From an uncultured Collinsella sp. (lineage in GTDB: Bacteria; Actinomycetota; Coriobacteriia; Coriobacteriales; Coriobacteriaceae): 64,000 nucleotides of DNA. The notes under the pieces were generated by a model, which saw nothing but the letters and a program-made list of their open reading frames with translations, did not search any database and was not told where the DNA came from. Both the position numbers and the translations under genes were made by a program. The DNA lies in contig CAUDNY010000004.1 in assembly GCA_958450865.1 (NCBI GenBank), positions 145,496 through 209,495 of the forward strand, read 5' to 3'. Shown here in pieces: positions 34,401-43,230 of the stretch (the first letter of the stretch is position 1; each line of letters starts with the position of its first letter).

Positions 34401-37400
34401 TATGACGGCAAAGAGCATGCCGTGAGCGTTGACCTTAAGGCTGGCGCGACGGCTCAGTTCAGCATCGACGGTGGCATCACGTGGAAAACGGATGCTCCTA
34501 CAATCAAAAACGTCGGCAAGACCACGGTCGACTATAAGGTGACCACCCCTGGTGCTTCTGACATCAAGGGACGGGTGACGCTCGAGGTGACGCCGTGCCC
34601 GATTACGGTGGCGCCTGCTACTGCTTCTAAAACGTATGGCGATCCGGATCCCGACTTTACCTATAAAGTGACGGCTGGTTCTCTTATGGAGGGCGATACG
34701 CTTTCCGGTATTACGTACAAGCGCGATGAGGGCGAGAATGTCCTGACCGGTTATAAGACGTACAAGGTGACGGCTTCTCAGGAAGAGGGTGCCAACGCTA
34801 ATTACGACATTGCGTTTGAGGCAGGCGAGTTCACCATCACACGTCGCACTATCGAGGTGACGTGGAATGTTGGTCAATACGTTTACAACGGCCAAGAGCA
34901 GGGCCCCACGGCAGAGATAACCAATCTGGTTAACGGCGACGACGTGTCTCTCAAGGTCACTGACGCCGCAAAGGTAAATGCCGGCACGTATACGGCGAAG
35001 GTGACTGGGCTCGTCGGTGAGCAATCGGTTCTCGCTAATTACCGCATGCCTTCGGGCATCGAGTGCAGGTACACCATCGCCAAGGCTGATAGGGGGCACG
35101 CTCCTGAGGTTAAGGTGACGGCGGAGACCGTAAGCGGTAAGCACGACGGCAAGATCGAGGGCGTCGATACATCGATGCAGCTGGGCAAGCCTCGCAAGGA
35201 AATGATGTTCATCAAGGCAAGCGATCTGGTCGATGGCGACAAGCTTGAGAATCTGGCGCCTGGTTCATATCGCCTGTGCTACGGGGCGACGACGAATTAT
35301 GAAGCCTCCGAGATCGTTACCGTTACCATCGTCGCTGGGCCTAAGCTTAAGCTGACGTTGCCGGCTGAGCAGACGGGCTACACGCTCACGGCTGACGCGA
35401 CCGAGCTCGACTGGCATGGTTCTGCGACGCTTAAGCTTACGGTTGCGGATGGCTATTACGCGACCAAGGGTCTTGCTGTTAAGGCAAACGGCGAGACCAT
35501 CAAACCCAGCGAGCAGGGTGTTTACAAACTGTCTAAGGTTGAGAAAGACACCGCGATCACCGTTGAGGGTATCGCCAAGCACGAGCCCGATGGCACCGGC
35601 TGGAAGAGCGACGGTTCTTCTCACTGGCATGTTTGCACGTGCGGTGAGCGGATTGACGTTGCAGAGCATACCTTCGAGTGGGTAATCGACGAGAAGCCTA
35701 CGGTCGAGAAGCCTGGATCCAAACATTTGCACTGCACTGTCTGTGACTACAACTCCTCCGATAAGGTTGTAATCCCGGCAGCCTCTGTTGCCGGCTATTC
35801 CGGCGAGTATGACGGCAAGGTCCACGCTGCCGATGTCTCGGCCCTGCCCGAGGGCACGGCGGTCCAGTACAGCATCGACGGTGGCGTCACTTGGTCTGCC
35901 ACGGTCCCCGAGATCAAGAACGTCGGCACCCTGCCGTTCAAGTACAGCGCGACCGTCGACGGCGCCGCTATCGAGGGCGAGGCGGAGCTTGTGGTGACGC
36001 CGCGCAAGGTCACTGTGACGGCGTCCGATGCCTCCAAGACGTACGGTAACGATGATCCCGAACTGGGCTGGAAGGTCACCAAGGGCGAGCTCGTCGAGGG
36101 CGAGTCCCTTGAGGGCATCACCGTCTCCCGCAAGGCCGGCGAGACCGTGAACAAGGACGGCTACGTCGTGACAGCGACGCAGACCGACGTCGCTAACCCC
36201 AACTACGAGATTACGTTCGTTGATGGCAGGTTCACCATCGACAAGCGCGAGCTCACCGTGGAGTGGGACGCTACCACCGAGTTCACCTACGACGGCGAGA
36301 AGCATTGTCCCGAGGCGGAGCTCGGCAACGTCATCGGCGATGACGACGTCTCCGCGTATGTCGACGGCGGCGCGGTCAAGGCCGGCGCCTACACGGCGGA
36401 GATCACCGAGCTGACGGGCGCCGACAAGGGCAACTACAAGCTGCCGGCCACGGGTCTGACGTGCGAGTTCTCCATCAAGAAGGCGCCCAAGGGCGCGCCG
36501 GTGGTCCAAGGTGTGGCCGAGACCGTCAGCGCCAAGGCTGACGGCAGGATCACGGGCGTCGACGCCACCATGGAGTGGCGCGCCAAGGACTCGGGCGAGT
36601 ATCAGGCTGTGCCCGAAGACGCGACCGAGCTCAGCGGCCTTGCCGCGGGCGCGTACGAGGTGCGGTACCGCGCCGATGACAACCACGAAGTCTCCGCCGC
36701 GACCAAGGTTACGGTTGCCACGGGCCGCAAGCTCGCTGTGGCGCTGCCCGCCGAACAGGTCGGCTACAAGCTCGCGGCTGACGCGACCGAGCTCGACTGG
36801 CATGGCTCTGCCACCCTCACTATCAGCATCGAGGACGGCTACTTTGCCGACTCCCTCACCTATGCCGTCAAGGTCAACGGAGACGCCGCGACGCTCAACG
36901 ACCGCGGCGAGTTCATCGTCCAGGACGTCGAGGGCGACGTGAGGGTGACGGTCGAGGGCGTGCGCAAGCACGAGACTGTGAGCGATACGTGGATCTCCGA
37001 CGACAATACGCACTGGCACGAGTGCACTTGCGGCGGCAAGATTGACGAGGCCGCACACACCTTTACGTGGGTTGTCGACACGCCTCCCACGGCGACCGAG
37101 AAGGGCTTCGGTCACCATCAGTGCGTCGTCTGCGGGTACGCCCTTGCCTCCGAGGAGATTCCGGCTGCCGCCATTTCCGGCTACTCCGGCGAATACGACG
37201 GCGCGTATCACACGGTCAATACTTCGGCGCTGCCCGAGGGTGCGACGGCCGAGTACAGCACCGACGACGGCAAGACCTGGTCTGCCACTGCCCCCGAGAT
37301 CAAGGACGCCGGCGTGCTGGATGTTGCCTATAAGGTGATGATCGGCGGTGCGACGGTCGAAGGCCAGGTGACGCTCGAGGTCAAACCGCGTGCGATCACG

Positions 37401-39005
37401 GTCAGCGCTCAGGACGCCTCCAAGATCTATGGCGAGAAAGACCCCGTCTTTGAGTGGTCGGTCACCTCTGGCGAGCTCGTCGGGGACGATACGCTTGAGC
37501 TCGAGATCGAGCGCGAGGACTGTGACGACGTGCGCGAGGGCGGTTATGCTCTGCGCCTGACGCAGCCCGAGGGTGCGAACCCCAACTACGCGATTACGTT
37601 CATTGACGGCACGTTCATCATTAACCAGCGTCTGCTCACCGTGACGTGGGGTACCACCGAATTCGTCTACGACGGCAAGGAGCACTGCCCCGTGGCAGAG
37701 CTTGGCAACGTCATCGGCAAGGATGACCTTGGTGCATTCGTTGACGGTTCCCAGACCGAGGTCGGCACCTATACGGCGACCCTCGTCGAGCTGACGGGCA
37801 AGGCCGCGGGCAACTACGCGCTGCCCGCCGATGGCTTGACCTGCGAATTCTCCATCAAGAACGCCGCGCAGGACGCGCCGGTGGTCCAGGCCGAGGCCGA
37901 GACCGTGAGCGGCAAGAAGGACGGCAAGATCACGGGCGCCGACGGCACCATGGAGTGGCGCGCTCAGGGCGCCGTCGAGTACCAGGCCGTGGGCAAGGAT
38001 GTGACCGAGCTCAAGGACCTCGCTGCCGGCGTGTACGAGGTGCGCTACCAGGCTAAGGCCAACTACGACGCCTCTGCCGTTACCGAGGTTACCGTGAAGG
38101 CGGGCCGCAAGCTCGTCGTGACGCTGCCGGGTAATCAGGTGGGCTACACGCTCACCTCGACGGCAACCGAGCTCGACTGGCACGGCTCCGCAAAGCTCGC
38201 CATCAGCATCGACGGCGCGTACTTTACGGGCAAGAACTATGCTGTCAACGTCAACGGTAAGGCCGTTAAGCTCGCTGACGACGGCACCTATGAGCTCAAG
38301 GACGTCGAGGGCGATGTGAACGTGACGGTCGAGGGTGTGCTCAAGCACGAGCCCGACGGCTCCGGCTGGGCGCACGACGCCAAGAACCACTGGCATATCT
38401 GTCGTTGCGGCGAGGTCCTCGACAAGGCCGAGCATACCTTTGAGTGGATTGTCGACAAGCCGGCAACCGCCGAGGCCAAGGGCGAGAGGCACCAGGAGTG
38501 CACGGTTTGCGGCGAGAAAGGCGTAACCGAGGACATCGCGATCCTGGCACCAACGATTATCGAGGGCGCAGGCCAGGCGATCACGGTCGACGCCGCCAAG
38601 GACCTGAGCTTCCGCTCGAACGCGCCGATCAAGTACTTCCAGAAGGTGCTGGTTGACGATAAGGAAGTCGCCGCCGAGAACTACGTGCTCACCGAGGGTT
38701 CCACGATCGTGACGCTCAAGACGAGCTTCCTGAAGACGCTCGGCGTGGGCGAGCACAAGCTGAGTGTGGTTTCGACCACGGGCACGGCAGAGACGACCTT
38801 TACCATCGCCGAGGCCGCCAAGCCGACGCCCGACTCGAGCCAGACCACCACGACCACGACGACCACGTCTTCTAAGTCCAAGAAGAAGACCGGCAAGGGC
38901 GCCTTGCCTTCGGTCGGCGACGGTACGTACGCCATGGCTGGTGGCGTACTTGCAGCTGGCATGGCAGTTCTGCTGCTGGCCTTCGCCATGAAGCGTCGCG
39001 CCTAG
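31401..39005 (+). CDS. Giant repetitive surface protein with beta-helix, MBG repeats and C-terminal anchor
   Basis: About 2,534 residues. A signal peptide (1-34, ending AEA) precedes a beta-helix-like, Asn/Thr-rich region (about 40-490). Then come bacterial Ig/MBG-type domains (SKTYGDPDP..., WNVGQYVYNGQ, NYTG motifs) and three long tandem units of about 460-470 residues beginning at 34364, 35772 and 37158. Each has a YDGK-type opening, an MBG_2 pair, an ATELDWHGSA segment, and a HWH-C-x-CG...H-x-F-W/E module. A Thr/Ser/Lys stalk, LPSVG (2502-2506), one membrane helix and KRRA form a sortase-like anchor, although LPSVG is not classical LPxTG. The ATG at 31401 has AAAGGGAG upstream. Probably an adhesin or fibrous surface protein. 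Confidence 0.88.
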   Translation: MREKKMGMRTVLTRLLGIATVACALVATPAVAEAATTADIPSNVKIAQTKSNNSYVADTVTLEAGEDYVVGGEIEINHYVVKGGTKQNPTRIYLTENAYQGRWNGSIKDKRGSGYDELFVLDGGYIEFIGTNGNGRTPVYCNGKSFLSDNAGKRGGYGDGADKNRVSGSLNLKVSGIEFKTVTSGVSKRAIALYGTMVDGETATFDNVKVSKWGCTANGANYGGSHEYSNIATGYEASPAPVTILSSANGAKSLDVTFSNCELTDNEDDCAGALSVVGRGCRPKVVLNNCTFKNNQQESIWCKELNVQDKNEHTHAGNIVVNNADITLNGCTITSTQEAANYTQDMVMTSAIAVAKNSTCTLNNTQVSDTYAEGTYYYSDANTRRNTVYAHGTVMLAGNTTITTNGDKGARGLALDTPGINYYGKLNIAESFAGKVQLSLKDDQLGAYTGTQWKLGTCDIDEADLRARVTTDDPSVGIGKTDDGYVYASRLPHEHVWSVENASNSSYQLKVTCSGKMRPSDCNYKNGYAVELGIDGATPDKGKLGVTYSGSEVTPTLTMSNKDGYARDDIVSTGGVRISGSQYYKLSNWGDSKGDPLEKVPTDAGIYRIESKVKVDGQDGALTLTREFQIKPLDLRDVGGITFEFNNGGEDIKINGETVRAYPWTGKTIMPSFSVKVYNYDTQSWSYFVKGDDYEIDNDPSYSTVSAVDPPSSNSYYPYYLVYIKGKGNYTGSAYANWTITGTQFENVTAKGFKGPYDGQPHGVNISVENAPADMKIEYNVAGSDEWTTGAPSFTDVQYDGGDVCAVTVNYRITANDYVTKSGSAKIEIEPADQPVPWLYIASAGTGVKVKDESAHFLNDGSLSNLNETYEWKKFGAKRWKSVPAGETSIDNLSAEMYEVRFKEDNNHYPSKANVFTIAEGPCASKDGTWYKTEGSDGIHWQVCRCKEKVNEGKHEFCWKEVTAPTSEKPGLKRYQCSTCGYVLREEKIPPACIGGYVGVYDGKEHAVSVDLKAGATAQFSIDGGITWKTDAPTIKNVGKTTVDYKVTTPGASDIKGRVTLEVTPCPITVAPATASKTYGDPDPDFTYKVTAGSLMEGDTLSGITYKRDEGENVLTGYKTYKVTASQEEGANANYDIAFEAGEFTITRRTIEVTWNVGQYVYNGQEQGPTAEITNLVNGDDVSLKVTDAAKVNAGTYTAKVTGLVGEQSVLANYRMPSGIECRYTIAKADRGHAPEVKVTAETVSGKHDGKIEGVDTSMQLGKPRKEMMFIKASDLVDGDKLENLAPGSYRLCYGATTNYEASEIVTVTIVAGPKLKLTLPAEQTGYTLTADATELDWHGSATLKLTVADGYYATKGLAVKANGETIKPSEQGVYKLSKVEKDTAITVEGIAKHEPDGTGWKSDGSSHWHVCTCGERIDVAEHTFEWVIDEKPTVEKPGSKHLHCTVCDYNSSDKVVIPAASVAGYSGEYDGKVHAADVSALPEGTAVQYSIDGGVTWSATVPEIKNVGTLPFKYSATVDGAAIEGEAELVVTPRKVTVTASDASKTYGNDDPELGWKVTKGELVEGESLEGITVSRKAGETVNKDGYVVTATQTDVANPNYEITFVDGRFTIDKRELTVEWDATTEFTYDGEKHCPEAELGNVIGDDDVSAYVDGGAVKAGAYTAEITELTGADKGNYKLPATGLTCEFSIKKAPKGAPVVQGVAETVSAKADGRITGVDATMEWRAKDSGEYQAVPEDATELSGLAAGAYEVRYRADDNHEVSAATKVTVATGRKLAVALPAEQVGYKLAADATELDWHGSATLTISIEDGYFADSLTYAVKVNGDAATLNDRGEFIVQDVEGDVRVTVEGVRKHETVSDTWISDDNTHWHECTCGGKIDEAAHTFTWVVDTPPTATEKGFGHHQCVVCGYALASEEIPAAAISGYSGEYDGAYHTVNTSALPEGATAEYSTDDGKTWSATAPEIKDAGVLDVAYKVMIGGATVEGQVTLEVKPRAITVSAQDASKIYGEKDPVFEWSVTSGELVGDDTLELEIEREDCDDVREGGYALRLTQPEGANPNYAITFIDGTFIINQRLLTVTWGTTEFVYDGKEHCPVAELGNVIGKDDLGAFVDGSQTEVGTYTATLVELTGKAAGNYALPADGLTCEFSIKNAAQDAPVVQAEAETVSGKKDGKITGADGTMEWRAQGAVEYQAVGKDVTELKDLAAGVYEVRYQAKANYDASAVTEVTVKAGRKLVVTLPGNQVGYTLTSTATELDWHGSAKLAISIDGAYFTGKNYAVNVNGKAVKLADDGTYELKDVEGDVNVTVEGVLKHEPDGSGWAHDAKNHWHICRCGEVLDKAEHTFEWIVDKPATAEAKGERHQECTVCGEKGVTEDIAILAPTIIEGAGQAITVDAAKDLSFRSNAPIKYFQKVLVDDKEVAAENYVLTEGSTIVTLKTSFLKTLGVGEHKLSVVSTTGTAETTFTIAEAAKPTPDSSQTTTTTTTTSSKSKKKTGKGALPSVGDGTYAMAGGVLAAGMAVLLLAFAMKRRA

Positions 39006-39021
39006 TCGCTGCCCTGCCCCT

Positions 39022-39057
39022 AAGGGGTCCGGATCTGACAAGCCGGACCCCTTTTTT
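39022..39057 (+). terminator. Rho-independent terminator after the surface protein gene
   Basis: AAGGGGTCCGG (39022-39032) pairs with CCGGACCCCTT (39043-39053), followed by T residues. Confidence 0.9.
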
Positions 39058-39122
39058 GTGCCGCCGCGAGATCGCCTCGTGGACAAAAACTCCGTCCGAA
39101 ATTGAATCTTTATTTCAACTTT

Positions 39123-39166
39123 ACACCTAGGTTTACAGCTGTCTTGTCAGCTGTAAACCTAGGTGT
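39123..39166. promoter_or_regulatory. Probable NiaR operator, nested palindrome upstream of nadA
   Basis: ACACCTAGGTTTACAGCTG (39123-39141) is the exact reverse complement of 39148-39166 across TCTTGT. Each arm contains its own palindromes, ACCTAGGT and CAGCTG. It starts 85 bases before nadA. The operon encodes a NiaR-type repressor, so this is its most likely binding site. Confidence 0.8.
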
Positions 39167-39207
39167 CATACTAAAGCCCCAAGATTCGCCAAAAGAGAGG
39201 GGCCTTG

Positions 39208-40233
39208 ATGGCACAGAGCGCGAACATGGATGCGTCGGAGCTTGCACGCGATATCGCGGCCGGCCTAGCATCGGCAACGACGGCAACGGAGCGCGCGGCA
39301 CTGGTGCCCGCAGAGCTCGTCGAGGCCATTCAGCAACTAAAAACCCAACGTGACGCGGTGATCCTGGCGCACTACTATGTGGCGCCTGAGGTCCAAGCCG
39401 TTGCCGATTACGTCGGCGACAGCTTCTACCTGGCAAAGCTTGCCAAGAGCCTGCCGCAGCAGATCATCGTGCTGTGCGGCGTGGAGTTTATGGGCGAGAG
39501 CGCCAAGCTGCTCAATCCCACCAAGACGGTGCTGCTGCCCGAGCCGGGCGCGGACTGCCCCATGGCTCACATGGTCAAGCGCGAGACGGTCGACGCGGCG
39601 CGCACCGAGTACGGCGACGACCTGGCCGTGGTCTGCTACGTCAACTCCACGGTCGAGATCAAGAGCTGGAGCGACGTGTGCGTCACCAGCTCCAACGCCG
39701 TTAAGATCGTGTCCGAGCTGCCGCAGCAGCATATCCTGTTCATTCCCGACCAAAACCTGGGCCGTTTTGTAGCCGAGCAGGTGCCGCAAAAGCACGTCAT
39801 CCTCAACAACGGCTACTGTCCGCGCCATCACATCATCACCGTTGAGCAGATCGTCGACGCGCAGGAGGCGCACCCCGACGCGCTCGTGCTGGCGCACCCC
39901 GAGTGCAAGGCCGACGTCCTGGCCGAGGCCGACTACATCGGCTCCACCGCCGGCATTATCAAGTACGCCGAGGAGTCGGACGCGAGCGAGTTCATTATCG
40001 TGACGGTCCGCGGTGTGCTCTACGAGCTCGAGCGCCGCTGCCAGGGCACCGGCAAGAAGTTCTACTTCCCCGCGGTGCAGCCCACCTGCGTCAACATGGA
40101 TCTCATCACGCTCGAAAAGCTCGTGCGCTGCCTGGAGACGGGCGAGGGCGAGGTGCAGATTGGCGTGTCGGACGAGGCCGCCGATCAGGCCAAGCTCACG
40201 CTCGACCGCATGCTCGAGTACGCGGCGCGCTAA
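39208..40233 (+). CDS. nadA: Quinolinate synthase
   Basis: Condenses iminoaspartate with dihydroxyacetone phosphate to quinolinate, the second step of NAD synthesis from aspartate. The 341-residue protein is an FeS enzyme. Conserved segments include ILAHYYVAPEVQAVADYVGDS, VLCGVEFMGESAKLL, NNGYCPRHH, AHPECKADV and QPTCVNM, which contain the cluster cysteines. The ATG at 39208 follows AGAGAGGGG. It is the first gene of nadA-nadB-nadC-niaR. Confidence 0.97.
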   Translation: MAQSANMDASELARDIAAGLASATTATERAALVPAELVEAIQQLKTQRDAVILAHYYVAPEVQAVADYVGDSFYLAKLAKSLPQQIIVLCGVEFMGESAKLLNPTKTVLLPEPGADCPMAHMVKRETVDAARTEYGDDLAVVCYVNSTVEIKSWSDVCVTSSNAVKIVSELPQQHILFIPDQNLGRFVAEQVPQKHVILNNGYCPRHHIITVEQIVDAQEAHPDALVLAHPECKADVLAEADYIGSTAGIIKYAEESDASEFIIVTVRGVLYELERRCQGTGKKFYFPAVQPTCVNMDLITLEKLVRCLETGEGEVQIGVSDEAADQAKLTLDRMLEYAAR

Positions 40234-40290
40234 GCCAGATGTGACATGAGGGACCATCCCTTATGCCATATTACAAGGGAGAGGATTCCT

Positions 40291-41667
40291 GTGGAAACCA
40301 AACAATACCCCGATATGGAGTGTGACGTCGTCATTGCCGGTTGCGGCGTGGCGGGCCTGTATGCGGCTCTCAATCTGCCGACGAGCACGCGCGTAATCAT
40401 GCTCTCCAAGGGCGCCATCGACGAGTGCGATTCGATGCTCGCGCAGGGTGGCATCTGCGTGCTGCCCGAAGGCTCAGACTACGATGCCTTCTTTGAGGAC
40501 ACCATGCACGCCGGCCATTACGAGAACCGCCGCGAGAGTGTTGACATCATGATTCGCTCGAGCCGCTCGGTCATCAACGACCTGCTGGCTATGGGCGTGG
40601 ACTTTGAGCGCAAGGCCGACGGCAGTCTCGACTTTACCCGCGAGGGCGCGCACAGCCGCCCGCGCATCGCCTTCCATGCCGATATCACCGGCAAGGAGAT
40701 TACGACCAAGCTGCTTCAGGCTGTCCGCAAGCTGGACAACGTGCAGATTTTGGAGCACGTGGCCATGACCGACATCCTAACGGGCGAGCGTGACGGCGCC
40801 ACGGTGTGCACCGGCGTCGTCGCCGTTCCCGTGGACGAGAACAGCTCGGTTCGTCCTGCCGACGAGCTGGCAAATACCGCCGAGGGCGTGCATGCCGGCG
40901 AGCCGTTTAAGATCCATGCCCGCCACACGCTGTGGGCGACGGGCGGTATCGGCGGCGTATACGACCATTCGACCAACTACCCGCAGCTCACGGGCGATGC
41001 CTGCTACATTGCTCAGGAGCATGGCATTAAGATGGAGCATCTGGACTACGTGCAGATTCACCCCACGGGACTGTTCTCGCCGCAGCCGGGCCGCACCTTC
41101 CTGATCAGCGAGAGCTGCCGCGGCGAGGGCGCGATTTTGCTCAACGCCGCCGGCGAGCGCTTTACCGACGAGCTTCAGCCGCGCGATGTGGTCGCCGTCG
41201 CCATCCGCGAGCAGATGAAGCAGGACGGTACCGAGCACGAGTGGCTGAGCTTTGCCCCCGTCGAGCGCGACGTGGTGACTGGGCACTTTGCCAACATTCG
41301 CGCGCGCTGCCTTGAGGACGGCCGCGACATCTTGGACGAGCCCATCCCCGTTACGCCCACGCAGCACTACTTTATGGGCGGCGTGTGGGTCGACAAGGAC
41401 GGCCGCACCTCGATGCCCGAGCTCTACGCCGCGGGCGAGACGGCCTGCAACGGCGTGCACGGCAAGAATCGCCTGGCTTCCAACAGCCTGCTCGAGTCCC
41501 TGGTTTGGGGCCGCCGTGCCGCCTGGTGCATGCGCACCGGCGAGTCGCTCGCCGTGGAGCGGGCGGGCGAGCCCGCGCTTGACGGGCGTCATCGCGCCCT
41601 GAGCGCCGACTCCCTGGCAATCGATGATTTGGCCCGTGCCGCCGGCACGCAGGCCGTGGAGGAGTAG
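40291..41667 (+). CDS. nadB: L-aspartate oxidase (short form)
   Basis: Oxidises L-aspartate to iminoaspartate for NadA. The 458-residue flavoprotein has the N-terminal FAD-binding GCGVAGLYAALNL, the AQGGICVLP and substrate-domain motifs GAHSRPRIAFHADITGKEI, HPTGLFSP and ESCRGEGAIL, and the C-terminal ELYAAGETACNGVHGKNRLASNSLLE. The GTG at 40291 is chosen because GGGAGAGGA precedes it. The ATG at 40315 is an alternative. It is clearly shorter than the usual 510-540 residues because the C-terminal helical domain is nearly missing. The operon context (between nadA and nadC) settles the assignment. Confidence 0.93.
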   Translation: METKQYPDMECDVVIAGCGVAGLYAALNLPTSTRVIMLSKGAIDECDSMLAQGGICVLPEGSDYDAFFEDTMHAGHYENRRESVDIMIRSSRSVINDLLAMGVDFERKADGSLDFTREGAHSRPRIAFHADITGKEITTKLLQAVRKLDNVQILEHVAMTDILTGERDGATVCTGVVAVPVDENSSVRPADELANTAEGVHAGEPFKIHARHTLWATGGIGGVYDHSTNYPQLTGDACYIAQEHGIKMEHLDYVQIHPTGLFSPQPGRTFLISESCRGEGAILLNAAGERFTDELQPRDVVAVAIREQMKQDGTEHEWLSFAPVERDVVTGHFANIRARCLEDGRDILDEPIPVTPTQHYFMGGVWVDKDGRTSMPELYAAGETACNGVHGKNRLASNSLLESLVWGRRAAWCMRTGESLAVERAGEPALDGRHRALSADSLAIDDLARAAGTQAVEE

Positions 41668-41670
41668 ACC

Positions 41671-42531
41671 ATGAATCCCATTACCATGAAGCTCGTCGTC
41701 GATGACCTGATTTTGCAGGCTCTGCGCGAGGACATTACGTTTGAGGACGTGAGTACGGCGAGCGTGTGCCCCACGGCGCGCCCCGCTACCGTTGAGCTCA
41801 TCGCCAAGGCCGACGGCATTATCGCCGGCCTGGACATATTCGCCCGCACCTTTGAGCTGCTGGATCCGCAGAGCTCCGTGTTGTTCGATGTCTCGGATGG
41901 CGACGGGGTGCACGCCGGCGACCACGTGGGCCAGGTGCGCGGCGATGCGCGCGTGCTGCTTTCGGGCGAACGCGTGGCACTCAACTACCTGCAGCGCATG
42001 AGCGGTATCGCTACCTACACGCACAGCATGGCCGCGGCGCTCGAGGGCACCAAGACCGTGCTTGTCGACACACGCAAGACCACGCCGGGCATGCGCGTGT
42101 TTGAGAAGGCGGCGGTCGAGATCGGCGGCGGCAGCAACCACCGCTACAACCTGTCGACGGCCGTCATGCTCAAGGACAACCACATCGACGCCGCCGGCGG
42201 CGTGACGCGTGCGATCGAGATGGCGCGCGCCCATGCATCGTTTACCACGACGGTCGAGATCGAGTGCGAGAACCTGGACATGGTGCGCGAGGCCGTGGAA
42301 GCCGGCGCCGATATCATCATGTTCGACAACATGACTCACGACGACATGGCTGCCGCGATTGAGCTTATCGCCGGCCGCGCCAAGACCGAGTGCTCGGGCA
42401 ACGTGGATGCCAGCAATATCCGCGCCCTGGCTGATCTGGGCGTCGACTACATTAGCTCGGGCGCCCTGACGCACTCCGCGCCGATCCTCGACCTCTCGCT
42501 TAAGCACCTGCGTCTGTTGGACGGTAAATAA
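41671..42531 (+). CDS. nadC: Nicotinate-nucleotide pyrophosphorylase (quinolinate phosphoribosyltransferase)
   Basis: Converts quinolinate and PRPP to nicotinate mononucleotide with CO2 release. The 286-residue protein has the family motifs LREDITFEDVST, ADGIIAGL, LVDTRKTTPGMRVFEKAAVEIGG, NLSTAVMLKDNHI and EIECENLDM...DIIMFDNM. It begins three bases after nadB and shares one base with the next gene (TAATG), so nadB, nadC and niaR are tightly coupled. Confidence 0.97.
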   Translation: MNPITMKLVVDDLILQALREDITFEDVSTASVCPTARPATVELIAKADGIIAGLDIFARTFELLDPQSSVLFDVSDGDGVHAGDHVGQVRGDARVLLSGERVALNYLQRMSGIATYTHSMAAALEGTKTVLVDTRKTTPGMRVFEKAAVEIGGGSNHRYNLSTAVMLKDNHIDAAGGVTRAIEMARAHASFTTTVEIECENLDMVREAVEAGADIIMFDNMTHDDMAAAIELIAGRAKTECSGNVDASNIRALADLGVDYISSGALTHSAPILDLSLKHLRLLDGK

Positions 42532-43076
42532 TGGACGCCCGCGAGCGTCGCCGTGCCATCATGGGCGTGCTCGAGGGAGCCACGGAGCCCGTATCGGGCA
42601 GCGCGCTTGCCCGCGAGGTTAGCGTGAGCCGTCAGGTCGTGGTTCAGGATATTGCCCTGTTACGTGCCGATGGGCACGATATCGTGGCGACCAACCGTGG
42701 TTATGTGCTGCAGGAGGCCCCCAGCAGCCCCGCCGTGCCCACGCGCTTGGTCAAGGTTCGCCACAGCGTGGAGCAGGCAGGCGATGAGCTCACGAGTATC
42801 GTCGACGCCGGTGGCGCCGTGCTCAACGTGATCGTCAATCACCGCGTGTACGGTAAGATCACGGCCGACTTGGACATTCGCAATCGTCGCGATGTTGAGC
42901 GCTACCTGCACGATATCGAGAGCGGCAAGAGCTTTCCACTACTAACGGTGACGAGCGGCTACCACTTCCATCGCATTGCGGCGGAGGACGAACAGACCCT
43001 CGACGAGATCGAGGCCATGCTCAAGGAGAAAGGCTATTTGGCAGACCTGATGCCCTACGAGGACGATCTGTCGTAG
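42531..43076 (+). CDS. niaR: NiaR-type NAD biosynthesis repressor (HTH_11 plus 3H domain)
   Basis: A 181-residue repressor of NAD genes that senses niacin. The winged HTH covers residues 1-60 (VSGSALAREVSVSRQVVVQDIALLRADGHDIVATNRGY). The 3H domain follows with the conserved His residues near H78, H104, H127 and H145/H147. It is the last gene of nadA-nadB-nadC and overlaps nadC by one base. The big palindrome at 39123-39166 is the likely target, giving auto-regulation. A compound structured element begins directly after its stop. Confidence 0.92.
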   Translation: MDARERRRAIMGVLEGATEPVSGSALAREVSVSRQVVVQDIALLRADGHDIVATNRGYVLQEAPSSPAVPTRLVKVRHSVEQAGDELTSIVDAGGAVLNVIVNHRVYGKITADLDIRNRRDVERYLHDIESGKSFPLLTVTSGYHFHRIAAEDEQTLDEIEAMLKEKGYLADLMPYEDDLS

Positions 43077-43078
43077 CC

Positions 43079-43184
43079 GATGCTGCAAACGTCCCTAAGC
43101 GGCAATCTGACGTTCAATCGTCGGTCGCGTACAAAAGTACGCTTCCCTCCTCTTTCACGTCACCTTGCTCGCTTAGGGACGTTT
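43079..43184 (+). repeat. Compound structured 3' element, copy 3 (after niaR)
   Basis: Lacks hairpin 1 but has the linker GATGCTGC, then a perfect 15-base outer stem (43087-43101 with 43170-43184), the middle helix TGACGT/ACGTCA (43108-43113 with 43157-43162) and a GCGTAC-AAAA-GTACGC inner hairpin. The unpaired segments GCAATC and CACCTTGCT match copy 2. Confidence 0.85.
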
Positions 43185-43230
43185 TCGCTGACGTGAGCTC
43201 AACCTGCGACGGTGCCTAATTGGTTATCCG

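Noticed and set aside
35265..39086. Leftward open frame of 1,273 codons across the surface protein gene
   Set aside because: It is antisense to a convincing gene with signal peptide, domain repeats and anchor. The open frame results from GC-biased third positions in repetitive DNA, and no protein family is visible in it.
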